20,685 bases of DNA from a virus, in IMG/VR virus record IMGVR_UViG_3300005836_000034, positions 1 through 20,685 of that record; one strand, given 5' to 3'. A program made the position numbers and the translations under genes. Below are positions 1-7,611 of this stretch, in pieces (position 1 is the first letter of the stretch; each line of letters begins with the position of its first letter). Below the pieces are notes generated by a model, which ran no database searches, was not told where the DNA came from, and saw only the letters and a program-made list of their open reading frames with translations.

Positions 1-1307
1 GCGATCTGCTCTTCCAGCCGAAGCTGCAACGCCTGACGGCGGGCGTCGTCGTCGTGCTTGGCCTTGGTCTCTTCGTCGTCGTACTCGGCCAGGATCTGGT
101 CGTGCACCTTCTTCCGCTCGGTCGAGACCATCTTGAGGTGCTCTTTCCAGAGCCTCGACGCCTCGGCCATGCGCTTCGCGATCTCGGCGTCGTCTTCGGC
201 CGGCTGGAAGGCTTGTCCCTTCGACGGCTCCGAGGTCTTCTGCGCCGGCGGGTTCCACAGCGCCTTTGACGCGGCCAGGAACTTCTCGCGCACCGCGTCG
301 ACCGACTCGCCGGCTGCGTCCCACGTCATCTTGATCAGCCGGGCCCCGCCACCGATCACCGCGGCCGCGCCGAAGATGTCCCCCTCCTTCAGCGCCTTGA
401 ACGACTCCGCGATCCCCGAGAAGACTTCCTGCGTGATCGTGTACCAGCCGCGCATCTTCGCGACGTTCTCTTCGATCTGTTCGCCGAGGAACATGAAGAA
501 CTGCGCCGTCGCCTTGATCGCCAAGCCGAACGCAGCGACGAAGATCGGGCCCTGTTCGGAGAACCAGACGCCGAGCTGCGTCAGCGTCGGCAGGAGCGCA
601 TTCCCGACCTGCACCTTGAGCGCGAGGAATACGTCGTGGATTTCGTTCACGGCCTGCTTGTAGGCGCGCGACGCGGCGACTCCCTCGGGGCCGACGAGGA
701 GATGGAGCTTCTCCGCGCGCGCCCTCGCCTCTTCCATGCGCTCGGCCGTCAGCCGGAGGATAGGCTGCATCTCGCCCCAGCCACGGCCGAAGACCTTGAT
801 GCCGGCGACGTTGCGGTCGGTGCCCTCGTTCAGTTTCAGGAGCTTGTCGATCGCCTCGGACATGATCGCGGTCGTCGGCCGGAGGTTCCCCGCGGCGTCT
901 TTCGTCGCCACCCCAAGGTGTTGCAGGCCCACCGCGCCGGTCGTGATCTGCCGCGTCATCATCATCGCGGCCTTCGTGTAGACCGAGGTCTCGATGCCGA
1001 GGTCATCGAGGGCGACGTGGAGTGCGCTGGCCTCCTCCGTCGTGATCCCGAGCTGCTTCGCCATCCGCGCCGCTTCGAGATTCCAGTCCTGAGCGGCGTC
1101 GATCGAAGACCCGAACAGCTTCCCTCCGGCGAGAATTGCGGTGATGGCGATGAACGGCGCCGCCAGGTTCGTCAGGGCCGTCCCGACGCCGTTGAATGCG
1201 AGGCCGATCTCGTCGGTCGTCGTCTTGACGACGGACGTGGCCTGACCCATCCCGTCCACGAGGCCGCGGACGTTCGCGCCGATGTTGACCTGGATGTTGT
1301 CGCTCAA
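1..1307 (-). CDS. Tape measure protein, N-terminal part (cut by window edge)
   Basis: Open reading frame that runs off the left edge, with 435 residues visible. Tape measure proteins set tail length and are threaded inside the tail tube. The visible part has a hydrophobic stretch at about residues 47-66, a helical region with the KVFGRGWGEM motif at about 171-180 (resembling the LFGR-type motif common in tape measure N-termini), another hydrophobic segment beginning GPIFVAAFGL, and a highly charged coiled-coil-like end rich in E, K, D and R. It directly follows the tail assembly chaperone, its usual position. The proposed start is TTG at 1307, overlapping the TGA of the frameshifted chaperone (TTGA), with GGGA seven bases upstream; no ATG lies nearby in frame. 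The function is well supported by position and composition, the exact start is not. Confidence 0.85.
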   Translation of the reverse strand, partial: MSDNIQVNIGANVRGLVDGMGQATSVVKTTTDEIGLAFNGVGTALTNLAAPFIAITAILAGGKLFGSSIDAAQDWNLEAARMAKQLGITTEEASALHVALDDLGIETSVYTKAAMMMTRQITTGAVGLQHLGVATKDAAGNLRPTTAIMSEAIDKLLKLNEGTDRNVAGIKVFGRGWGEMQPILRLTAERMEEARARAEKLHLLVGPEGVAASRAYKQAVNEIHDVFLALKVQVGNALLPTLTQLGVWFSEQGPIFVAAFGLAIKATAQFFMFLGEQIEENVAKMRGWYTITQEVFSGIAESFKALKEGDIFGAAAVIGGGARLIKMTWDAAGESVDAVREKFLAASKALWNPPAQKTSEPSKGQAFQPAEDDAEIAKRMAEASRLWKEHLKMVSTERKKVHDQILAEYDDEETKAKHDDDARRQALQLRLEEQI

Positions 1308-1851
1308 CGGTTCATCCCGCCCGGCCCGAACTGCGAGACGAGATCGCGGATCTCGTCCTCAGTCGCCAACCCCTCCGGTCCGCTCTTGCTCTTGATTCCC
1401 ATGTAGGCTTTCACCATCAAGTGCAGCGGTGGGTTCTGGTTCCAGTACGCCGCGAGCTCGTCAACCTGCGGCATGCTCAGCTCGTCGATCTCCGCGAGAG
1501 TCCATCCGGTGACGGTGACGATCAGGCCGTAGAGACCGACCCAGTCGACGATGCCGTCACCTGCTCTTTTCCCTGGACGAAGCCGCTCACCCCCAGCACG
1601 GCTAACAGCACGTCTTTCAGGTTGCCGAGATCCAGGAAGCCTTCGACCTCTTCGGCGGTGATCTCCTGATAGTTGCGCACGATCGCCGAGTGGACGACCT
1701 CGACGACGGTGTCCATCTCTTCGTCCGTCGGGATGTCGCCCATGCTCGTGATCGCGCGGAGCTTCGGTGCGAGTTTGCGCACCGACTTCAAAGAGAGAGG
1801 CGGGACCGTGAAGTCCCGCCCCCCGAGGGTCAGTTTGACGCCGTCGATCAC
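1304..1851 (-). CDS. Tail assembly chaperone, -1 frameshifted long form (gpGT-like)
   Basis: Fusion product of about 182 residues: codons 1-95 of the short form are read, then the ribosome slips back one base on G GGA AAA (1573-1567) and reads a second open frame of 87 codons to TGA at 1306-1304. The extension starts RAGDGIVDWVGLYGLIVTV and continues with AAYWNQNPPLHLMVKAYMG, ending GPGGMNR. It has no start codon with a ribosome binding site of its own near its beginning, as expected if it is made only by frameshifting. In lambda the T extension binds the tail tube subunit while G binds the tape measure; the same division of labour is inferred here. The tape measure start overlaps the stop of this frame. 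Confidence 0.85.
1508..1573 (-). promoter_or_regulatory. -1 programmed ribosomal frameshift signal (heptamer plus stem-loop)
   Basis: The slippery heptamer GGGAAAA occupies 1573-1567 and is phased X XXY YYZ in the chaperone frame. After a 5-nt spacer (GAGCA) comes GGTGACGG (1561-1554), which pairs perfectly with CCGTCACC (1515-1508), giving an 8-bp stem around a 38-nt loop. Heptamer type, phase, spacer and downstream stem all match the usual -1 frameshift layout; lambda G/T uses the closely related GGGAAAG. Frameshift efficiency cannot be read from the sequence. Confidence 0.85.
1522..1851 (-). CDS. Tail assembly chaperone, short form (gpG-like)
   Basis: 109-residue protein beginning MIDGVKLTLGGRDFTVPPLS, a typical start for siphovirus tail assembly chaperones, which coat the tape measure protein while the tail tube polymerises. 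It sits between tail tube and tape measure genes, as in lambda (gpG/gpGT). ATG at 1851 overlaps the stop of the tail tube gene as ATGA, indicating translational coupling. A slippery heptamer at codons 94-95 allows some ribosomes to leave this frame, so the last 14 residues (from E96) belong only to the unshifted product. The sequence itself is not strongly diagnostic; position plus the frameshift signal make the call. Confidence 0.85.
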   Translation of the reverse strand: MIDGVKLTLGGRDFTVPPLSLKSVRKLAPKLRAITSMGDIPTDEEMDTVVEVVHSAIVRNYQEITAEEVEGFLDLGNLKDVLLAVLGVSGFVQGKEQVTASSTGSVSTA

Positions 1852-2603
1852 AGATCGTCCTGGTACTCGGACAGGACGTTTCCGGCCCCGTCCGCGAACG
1901 CCTCGTACTCGATGTCCTGGATCGCGTAATCGTCGTTCTTGAACGGCAGGGAGTGCTTCGTGAGGGTCGCCGCGTTCATGCGAAGACCGAAGCTCTTTCC
2001 GCGGAAGGTGTTGAACATGGCGACGCCGATGACCGTCCCGGCCCCCATGAGCTGATTCGCGTAGGCGATCGTTTTCCCCGAGGCCGCGACCGTGTAGCTG
2101 TAGCTGATCGCGACGTGGAGCCCGGAGACGTTGTCCGCCGAAGCGAAGGTGTAGACGCCCGCTGCGCTGACCGCGTACTGGCCGGCGGCCGGGGCCGATA
2201 CGACGCGCGTGAACTGCACGCCCGTTTCGACGCAGACGACGCCGAGGTCCTCCTTGAACGTCGCGCCGTTCGCCACGGTCAACTGGAAGGGAGTCGCCGG
2301 GATCGCGCCGGCGGTGCCGGGAAGTTCTCCCTCGATGCCCTTGACCTGGCCGGTCGTCTGGACGCCGCCCGAGAGGACCTGCAACCAGAGCCCGCTGTTC
2401 AGCTGCGCGAACTTCGCCTTGCCGGATGCCTTGGCGGCGCCGCGAGCGATGTCGACCGGGAACTGGTAGGCGCCGCGCAGCTCCTTGATCGTGAATGAGG
2501 TTTCGAGGCTCACCTCCTGGAGCACGCCGACTTTGACCGGGGTGGGAGTCGCCCCCGGCGGAACGATCGTGAGGAACCCTGCACCGAAGTTGTATTGCGG
2601 CAT
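1848..2603 (-). CDS. Major tail tube protein
   Basis: 251-residue protein beginning MPQYNFGAGFLTIVPPG, of the length and composition expected for a siphovirus tail tube subunit, the protein that forms the hexameric rings of the tail. It is rich in beta-prone, G/A/S/V-rich segments (for example SYSYTVAASGKTIAYANQ) and has a polar, conserved-looking end (KSFGLRMNAATLTKHSLPF). It lies directly upstream of the frameshifted chaperone and downstream of the tail terminator, its normal location. Start ATG at 2603 is preceded by GGAG eight bases away. The stop overlaps the chaperone start (ATGA). The 49-nt gap to the terminator gene (2604-2652) holds only this ribosome binding site. An additional Ig-like domain cannot be excluded. 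Confidence 0.85.
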   Translation of the reverse strand: MPQYNFGAGFLTIVPPGATPTPVKVGVLQEVSLETSFTIKELRGAYQFPVDIARGAAKASGKAKFAQLNSGLWLQVLSGGVQTTGQVKGIEGELPGTAGAIPATPFQLTVANGATFKEDLGVVCVETGVQFTRVVSAPAAGQYAVSAAGVYTFASADNVSGLHVAISYSYTVAASGKTIAYANQLMGAGTVIGVAMFNTFRGKSFGLRMNAATLTKHSLPFKNDDYAIQDIEYEAFADGAGNVLSEYQDDL

Positions 2604-2652
2604 CGCCTTGTCTCCTATTTCCTGCGCACCGCGATACGCGCGGCTCGGTTGG

Positions 2653-3582
2653 TCACGCTGCGGCCAGCATCTGAATGGGGACTCGCACGGCGGCCTGGCC
2701 TTGCGCGATGCCTTCGACGACGAGCGCCGGGAGCATCCATGCGTACTGGACGAGGCCTCCGAGCGTCGTCTGATGGCGTCGCTGCCCGAAGAACGGGTTG
2801 TCCTTGAGCGACGGGTCGAAGTCGGCCTGTTGCGCTTCGAGCGCGTTCTCGATCGCCGTCAGCGCGGCGTTCAACTGCGCGCTTGGGATCATCTCGGTCG
2901 GCTCATCGAGCCGGAAGTACATGTAGACGAACGCTTCGAGCATCCACGTCGGAGGCACGCCGAGCCGGTTGACCGGGGTCTGATCTCCGGTCGCGAGGTA
3001 CAGCGCCGGCTGCTCGTCGCGGGAGATGTCGTCCCACGTCTTCAGCCGGCGGGACATGGTGACGAAGCCTGGCACGTTCGCCTGAAGCCGCGCGAACAGC
3101 GCCGCGTAGATCGGCTCGCGATCGAGCGCCATGATTTCCTCCTCGGTCAGCGGGAGCTCGGCCTCTTGGAGCTCGAAGTCGTCGATGGCCCACGTCGCCT
3201 GGCCGTTGCCGGGAGGCGGCGAGGCTTGCAGCGTCATCTGCACGGTCGCGGCTTGCGGCGTGTACTCACCGAAGTCGTAAAGAACGAAGTCCGCGGTGAC
3301 GCCGACGGGGAAGGCGACCTCGTAGGCCGCGACGCCGTCGTCGAGAATCAGGCTCCCCGATCCGACGTCCTCGACGACCCGGATCCACACGAGCAGCGGG
3401 TAGACCTGGCCGACGACGAGGGTGAGCGTCTTCGTCCATGCCGAAGCGGTCGTGTTCGCACCATGCTTCGACGACGCGAGCGACAGCGCCGTCGGCGGCG
3501 AGACACTCCCGTTGTCGCTCGTGATCTGGGCGCGGCCAGAGACCGCCCCATCCCCGAACGGCGGGTTGAAGATGAGTTTCAT
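2653..3582 (-). CDS. Tail terminator-like protein with N-terminal beta-sandwich-like domain
   Basis: 309 residues that look like two proteins in one frame. The C-terminal part (about 151-309: MALDREPIYAALFARLQANV, TWMLEAFVYMYFRLDEP, then a helical region and MLPALVVEGIAQGQA) resembles tail terminator proteins, which cap the tail tube and join it to the head. The N-terminal 145 residues look like a carbohydrate-binding-type jellyroll: NPPFGDGAVSGRA at the start, alternating beta strands, and the ending ATWAIDDFELQEAELP, similar to the closing strand of CBM-like modules. An internal ATG at 3132 (codon 151) is preceded by AGGAGG (3143-3138) with a 5-nt spacer, so a separate 159-residue terminator could also be made. 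ATG at 3582 overlaps the upstream stop. Terminator assignment is by position and length; the N-terminal fold is inferred. Confidence 0.7.
   Translation of the reverse strand: MKLIFNPPFGDGAVSGRAQITSDNGSVSPPTALSLASSKHGANTTASAWTKTLTLVVGQVYPLLVWIRVVEDVGSGSLILDDGVAAYEVAFPVGVTADFVLYDFGEYTPQAATVQMTLQASPPPGNGQATWAIDDFELQEAELPLTEEEIMALDREPIYAALFARLQANVPGFVTMSRRLKTWDDISRDEQPALYLATGDQTPVNRLGVPPTWMLEAFVYMYFRLDEPTEMIPSAQLNAALTAIENALEAQQADFDPSLKDNPFFGQRRHQTTLGGLVQYAWMLPALVVEGIAQGQAAVRVPIQMLAAA
3130..3143 (-). promoter_or_regulatory. Strong internal ribosome binding site inside the tail terminator gene
   Basis: AGGAGG at 3143-3138, spacer AAATC, then an in-frame ATG at 3132. It falls exactly at the junction between the beta-sandwich-like half and the tail terminator-like half, so it probably allows independent translation of the terminator. 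It is a better ribosome binding site than that of most gene starts in this window. Confidence 0.6.
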
Positions 3583-4070
3583 CCGCGCACCGCCATGATC
3601 GCGGCGCGCGCGAGCCGCATGCGCACCTCGGGACGCATCTCCTCGAGCGAAGGCGCGAGGAACGGCCGGGCCGCGAAGTGCTTGATGCCTGGCGGGTGCT
3701 TGTAGATGTGGATCTCGCGGGCCAGCCCGCCGAGGTTGGCGAGGCCGCCGCTGGCATCGGCGCCGACCGGGCGATCGAACCCGCGTTCCCAGAAGGCGCC
3801 GTAATTGACGTTCGTCCCAACCGTCCCGACGATCTCGTCGCCGTTGACGCGCACGCTCTTGTTGATGCTGCGCTTCAGGCGCCCGGTCTTGACGTGCAGC
3901 ACCTGACCGGACAGCTTCTCTTCCTTGACCTTGCGCTGAAGCTGGATCGAGAGCCGCTCGACCTCTTCGCGGATCCGCTCGCGCGAGCGCGCGCTGGCGT
4001 TCACGAAGTTGAGGCGCACCGACTCGGCGCCGACGACCGTTGCCGTGATCTGGATCGGCGCACCGCTCAT
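3579..4070 (-). CDS. HK97 gp10-family head-tail (tail completion) protein
   Basis: 163 residues with the hallmarks of the HK97 gp10 family: a charged N-terminal helix (RSRERIREEVERLSIQLQRK), the motif HVKTGRLKRSI at about 59-69, VGTVGTNVNYGAFWERGF at about 81-98, and the closing AARPFLAPSLEEM at about 133-145. Members act at the neck, completing the head-tail joint. It lies between the gp6-like adaptor and the tail terminator, the normal order. ATG at 4070 overlaps the upstream stop (ATGA) and its own stop overlaps the next start. Length is typical. Confidence 0.85.
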   Translation of the reverse strand: MSGAPIQITATVVGAESVRLNFVNASARSRERIREEVERLSIQLQRKVKEEKLSGQVLHVKTGRLKRSINKSVRVNGDEIVGTVGTNVNYGAFWERGFDRPVGADASGGLANLGGLAREIHIYKHPPGIKHFAARPFLAPSLEEMRPEVRMRLARAAIMAVRG

Positions 4071-4624
4071 GCGGGCACCACGTCTTGCTCGATAGCGATC
4101 AGCCGCTTGACGTCGTCCGGCATGCCGAGAGAGAACGCGACCGTCTCGCCCGCGACCACCTTCGACGCCTGGCCGATACGGTCGAGCTGGCGGAACCAGT
4201 GCATGACGAGGCTCTCGCAGCCGCGCGTGAACTTCGCCGGGATCGCGTCGGCCGCGTACCCTGCCGTGTAGGTCACGACGACGTTGCCGAAGCCGCGTGA
4301 GAAGCTGTATTGCCCGCGCATCGCGATCTCGCGGATGGCGCAGACGTACCAGCCGGAGACGTTGGCCCCGGTGCTCTGCGGGATCGTCACGCCGTCGATC
4401 ACGACCGAGGCGACCGAGATGATCGGCCAGCGGCGGAGCGTCAGGACGAGGTTGTTGCGGCCGTCATATTGGTCGACCACCGCGGTCGAGACGATCACGC
4501 GCGAGAGTTGGCTGGTGAGGTAGTCCGACGCTTCGGCGATGAGGATCGCGATCGTGCCGTCTGATGCGGTCGCACCCAAGAGGGCCTTGACACGATCGAC
4601 GTCCGTCAAGTCCCCCGCGGCCAC
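4067..4624 (-). CDS. gp6-like head-tail adaptor (connector) protein
   Basis: 185 residues. The N-terminus (LTDVDRVKALLGA, then ILIAEASDYLTSQLSR) and the middle pattern (LRRWPIISVASVVIDGVTIP, FSRGFGNVVVTYTAGY) fit HK97 gp6/SPP1 gp15-type adaptors, which form a ring below the portal. The C-terminal part is helical (IPAKFTRGCESLVMHWFRQLDR), also typical. GTG at 4624 follows the upstream stop by three bases, with GGGGAG six bases before it. The order capsid, adaptor, gp10, terminator supports the call. Confidence 0.8.
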   Translation of the reverse strand: MAAGDLTDVDRVKALLGATASDGTIAILIAEASDYLTSQLSRVIVSTAVVDQYDGRNNLVLTLRRWPIISVASVVIDGVTIPQSTGANVSGWYVCAIREIAMRGQYSFSRGFGNVVVTYTAGYAADAIPAKFTRGCESLVMHWFRQLDRIGQASKVVAGETVAFSLGMPDDVKRLIAIEQDVVPA

Positions 4625-4627
4625 GGG

Positions 4628-4885
4628 TTACTCCCCGGCAGTCGAGAAGCCGAGGCCGAGCGCGGTGTCGACGTGCTCCACGCCCACGTCGGCCATGCCG
4701 TCGGCGACCTCGTAGAGAGTGCCGTCTTCGTGGCGGAATGCGGCGACCGTGAGCGGGGCGATCATGCGAACCCGGTGGCCCTTGATCTCGGGCGGCGGGA
4801 TGGCTGCACCCCCGTCGAGCGGGGCCGGCGCTTGGTCGACGCTCGCCGCCGCATCTGCCGCTTTGTCGTCTTGCTTCTTCGCCAT
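4628..4885 (-). CDS. Small head-region protein of unknown function
   Basis: 85 residues. The first 35 are disordered and A/P/D-rich (DKAADAAASVDQAPAPLDGG), followed by a compact domain (KGHRVRMIAPLTVAAFRHED, then DGTLYEVADGMADV). Small proteins between the major capsid protein and the adaptor are often minor head or decoration proteins; nothing in the sequence proves that here. A 23-bp sequence just upstream of the start codon is repeated inside the gene, where it encodes APAPLDGG, so part of the linker may have arisen by duplication. The start codon lies two bases downstream of a GC-rich hairpin carrying the only purine-rich candidate ribosome binding site. Confidence 0.65.
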   Translation of the reverse strand: MAKKQDDKAADAAASVDQAPAPLDGGAAIPPPEIKGHRVRMIAPLTVAAFRHEDGTLYEVADGMADVGVEHVDTALGLGFSTAGE

Positions 4886-4912
4886 TTCGCCCCCGTCGAG
4901 CGGGGCCGGCGC
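4809..4912. repeat. 23-bp direct repeat across the start of the small head gene
   Basis: Two identical 23-bp copies, 4809-4831 (inside the gene) and 4890-4912 (just upstream of its ATG), 81 bp apart. Each contains CCCCGCTCGACGGGG on the minus strand, a 5-bp stem (CCCCG/CGGGG) with a 5-nt loop. The upstream copy places the G-rich arm where the ribosome binding site should be, so folding could reduce initiation. Confidence 0.7.
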
Positions 4913-4955
4913 CGGAGCGCCGACCCCTTCTCGTGTTGGTTCGGTGAGTCCGGAC

Positions 4956-6515
4956 TTACCCGTTGCCGATGTTGGTCAGCATCGCGAAGGCCGGCGGGAA
5001 CCGGTTCTTCAGGAGCCCGTCCATGTAGATGCCGTACTCGTACTTGAGCGAGCGCAGCGGCCACTCGAGCTGGAAGTAGTCGTTGCGGCACTCCTTCTCG
5101 ATGACCGAGGGGATGCCGCCGACCTGGTAGTTCAGGGTGTCGGTGTAGAACAGGATCGTGCCGGCCGGGCAGAAGGGGTGGATCTGGATCTCGATCAACG
5201 CCGGTCCGCCGGTCGCGAACTTGTTGAGGTAACCCGATGTCGCCATGCCGCCGACGAGTCCGCTCTGGTCTGCCGTCAGGTTGAAGCGGAAGGCCGGGTT
5301 GGAGCTGCCCGCCAAGATCTTCTGCTGGATGTTCTGCGCCTCTTGCGAGGAGATGAACATGATCTGCGGGGTGAGGCGCGCGGTGTCCCACATCGCCTTC
5401 AGCGTCGCGTCGATCTCGACGATCCCGCCCTTGCCGTCGGCGGTGAGCGGCGTACCGGTTCCGAGCGTGCCGTTCGCCATGATCCCGACGATCGAGCCGG
5501 CCGTGGATCGGTAGAGGGTGCACGTCGATCCGACCGTCGAGTACGAGGTCAGCGCGGACGTGCCGATCAACTGCGTGAGCAGCCCGTCGTAGACGAGCGC
5601 GTTCGTCGACTGGTCGGACGCCGGGTGCGCGGAGGCGTTCTGCGTGCCCGTGCTGTTCGCCGTGAAGAGCTGCGAATTGATCGTGGTGATCGAGTGCAGC
5701 AGTTCCGAGCCCGAGGCTCCCACGAACCAGGCGTAGGCGAAGGCGCCGCGCACCGGGGCCACGACCGCGGAGATCGAGAGGTTGCCGCCGGCGGTCGTCT
5801 GCGCGGATGCCGCCGACTTCCTGGCCGCTCCCGATCCGAAGCTGTCGGACGAGGCGTCCGCGTTCGTGCGGGCGATCGGACCGACGACGACGCCGCCCGA
5901 GACGGACGCCGAAAGGTAGCCCTGAAGCGTGAGCGCGATGCAGATGACGTTCGTCGCCTGCGCCGTCAGCGCGCCGCCGGCCACGAGAGCCGTGGTCGGG
6001 GTGGGCGTGGTGCCGAGGGCCTGCGAGGTGTTGCCCCCGAGGTCGACCTGCTCCTCGAAGATCATCAAGGCGTTCATCAGGCCGCGCCGGGCGAGCGGGC
6101 GCAGATCGGCGAGCTGCTTGGCCGACCAGTTGGCCTGGAACGTGACGTAGTCTTCGAAGCCCAGCGTCCGGTAGGGCGCCGTGTACTCGGTGAGCGTCGT
6201 GGCGATCGCGCCGCCGCGGTTTCCGTCCGACGTGCCGCCCTGCATGTTGCCGGAGTTGACGGCGGTGACCGCCTTCCAGTTCGACGCCGTGCCGAGGCCG
6301 TTGCCGTTCCTCGGGACGCGGTTGCGGATGGGCGTGATCCGCGGGTAGAGCTCACGCGGGGGGGCTTCGAGGTTGTACCAGACGAAGCCGACCGTCTGGG
6401 AGTTGGGCTGCGCGAACGCCTTGGCGAGATCTTCGCGGCCGCCGGCTAGGGCGCCGCCCAGAAGCGCGAGAACGCCGGGGTTGAGGTTGAGCGAATCCCT
6501 GATTCCTGCTTGCAT
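4956..6515 (-). CDS. Major capsid protein, HK97 fold, with probable insertion domain
   Basis: 519 residues, longer than a bare HK97-fold capsid protein. The N-terminal part (about 30-165) and C-terminal part (about 350-519, including QIMFISSQEAQNIQQKI, ALIEIQIHPFCPAGTILFYT and ECRNDYFQLEWPLRS) fit the capsid core, with the typical late strand leading into a charged segment. Between them, about 168-330 is a G/A/S/T-rich, beta-prone stretch with an Ig-like look (AVVAPVRGAFAYAWFVGASG), read as a surface insertion domain. It lies directly downstream of the protease-scaffold gene. Start ATG at 6515 is preceded by AGGAG at 7 nt spacing. The 24-nt gap to the protease gene holds that site only. The capsid call is strong; the nature of the insertion is inferred. 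Confidence 0.85.
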   Translation of the reverse strand: MQAGIRDSLNLNPGVLALLGGALAGGREDLAKAFAQPNSQTVGFVWYNLEAPPRELYPRITPIRNRVPRNGNGLGTASNWKAVTAVNSGNMQGGTSDGNRGGAIATTLTEYTAPYRTLGFEDYVTFQANWSAKQLADLRPLARRGLMNALMIFEEQVDLGGNTSQALGTTPTPTTALVAGGALTAQATNVICIALTLQGYLSASVSGGVVVGPIARTNADASSDSFGSGAARKSAASAQTTAGGNLSISAVVAPVRGAFAYAWFVGASGSELLHSITTINSQLFTANSTGTQNASAHPASDQSTNALVYDGLLTQLIGTSALTSYSTVGSTCTLYRSTAGSIVGIMANGTLGTGTPLTADGKGGIVEIDATLKAMWDTARLTPQIMFISSQEAQNIQQKILAGSSNPAFRFNLTADQSGLVGGMATSGYLNKFATGGPALIEIQIHPFCPAGTILFYTDTLNYQVGGIPSVIEKECRNDYFQLEWPLRSLKYEYGIYMDGLLKNRFPPAFAMLTNIGNG

Positions 6516-6539
6516 CGCTGTTCTCCTTGGCTTTCGCGC

Positions 6540-7580
6540 TTAACCGATGTTCGGGAGGCCGACGGCGCGGCGGCTGACGTCGGCGCGCTTGTTCCAAGCG
6601 GCGACGGGGTCGGTCTTCTCGAGCTTCGCGAGGTCGTCGTCGCTGGTGTCTTCGACCTTGGCGACGTCGTCCGTCTTCGACACGGAGCGCAGCACGCCCT
6701 TGCGCGCGCTGGCCGGCGTGGCCGGCTTCATGCCCAGGGCCTTCGCCAGCACGTCGGAGACGGCCGCGGCGACGAGCTCGGGCAGTTCGGCGTTGGCCGC
6801 TTCGAGCTTCTCGATGCGCTCTTCCGCCGTCGCCGGCTTGAGCGTGATGCCGAGCTTCTCGGCGAGGCTCGGGTCCGCCTTCAGCGCATCCCCGAACGCC
6901 TTCACGAGCACGTCCCCGAGCGGGTTCGCCGCGGGCGTGTCGGCCTTCTTGACGTCGTCGACTTTCTTCTCGGGTTCGGGCATGGCGGGCTCCTTGGGCG
7001 TGTCGGCTTTGGCGACGGGAGTTGCGGGTTCGGTGATGCCGAGCGCCTTGCGGACGTCGGCCGCGTTTTCGGTGAAGTACTTCGTCATGGCCGCGGCATC
7101 GATCGGCTGCACGACGACGTCCACGGCCGGGTCGTCGAACTTCATCAGGTCGATTACCGAGTCCGGATTCGCCGGCCGATCGACAACGTCAATCGCGGAG
7201 AGGCGCAGCTTCTCGACCACCGATCGGTCTTTGGGGTTGCGTTGCAGCGCCTTCCCGTAGATCGAAAAGCCCTTCAGGACCTTGTGCTCGACCTTCTTGA
7301 TCGTGATCGGATCGACCAGCACGGCGCCGAAGCGCGTGCGGCCGTCTTCCTGGACCTCGGCGAAGACCGCCGTGCCCGCGGCCTTCTTGACGTCGTGCTG
7401 TTCACGTACCGTCCCGAACTTCATGTAGGCCGGAAGCGCATCGCGCATCGCGGACGGGAGAACGATCTCGCCGTCGCTGTCGCGCTGACCGGTTGAGGCG
7501 AAGCCCTCGACGTAGAGCGTCCCGTCGTTGCGCTTCTCGAGCGTTTCGAACTCGCCGAAGAGCTTGACCGCGGTTTCCAC
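6540..7580 (-). CDS. Prohead maturation protease fused to scaffold domain (XkdF/HK97 protease-like)
   Basis: 346 residues. The N-terminal 145 form a serine protease domain: LYVEGFASTGQRDSDGEIV near the start, H62 in REQHD, S106 in KGFSIYGKAL, and LSAIDVVDRPANPDS at 128-141 as expected for the family. The rest is K/E/A/P-rich and helical (NPLGDVLVKAFGDALKADPS, RIEKLEAANAELPELVAAA), a scaffold-type tail that would fill the procapsid and be digested at maturation. GTG at 7580 is the only reasonable start in the frame; it has no clear Shine-Dalgarno and follows a 6-bp hairpin (GGCGCA/TGCGCC). Its leader carries the repeated box also found before the small terminase. Gene order (MuF, protease, capsid) is standard. 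Confidence 0.85.
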   Translation of the reverse strand: METAVKLFGEFETLEKRNDGTLYVEGFASTGQRDSDGEIVLPSAMRDALPAYMKFGTVREQHDVKKAAGTAVFAEVQEDGRTRFGAVLVDPITIKKVEHKVLKGFSIYGKALQRNPKDRSVVEKLRLSAIDVVDRPANPDSVIDLMKFDDPAVDVVVQPIDAAAMTKYFTENAADVRKALGITEPATPVAKADTPKEPAMPEPEKKVDDVKKADTPAANPLGDVLVKAFGDALKADPSLAEKLGITLKPATAEERIEKLEAANAELPELVAAAVSDVLAKALGMKPATPASARKGVLRSVSKTDDVAKVEDTSDDDLAKLEKTDPVAAWNKRADVSRRAVGLPNIG

Positions 7581-7611
7581 GGGCGCAGGCTTGCGCCAAT
7601 GGTGAGTGGTG

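Noticed and set aside
636-1406. Plus-strand open frame opposite the tape measure gene
   Set aside because: Composition of an antisense shadow; the minus-strand tape measure frame is continuous and has family features.
2485-3705. Plus-strand open frame of 406 codons opposite tail genes
   Set aside because: Arg-rich antisense composition, no motif, overlaps three well-supported minus-strand genes.
4719-6449. Long plus-strand open frame of 576 codons opposite the capsid gene
   Set aside because: Extremely R/G/D/V-rich product typical of antisense frames in GC-rich DNA; the minus strand encodes a clear capsid protein.
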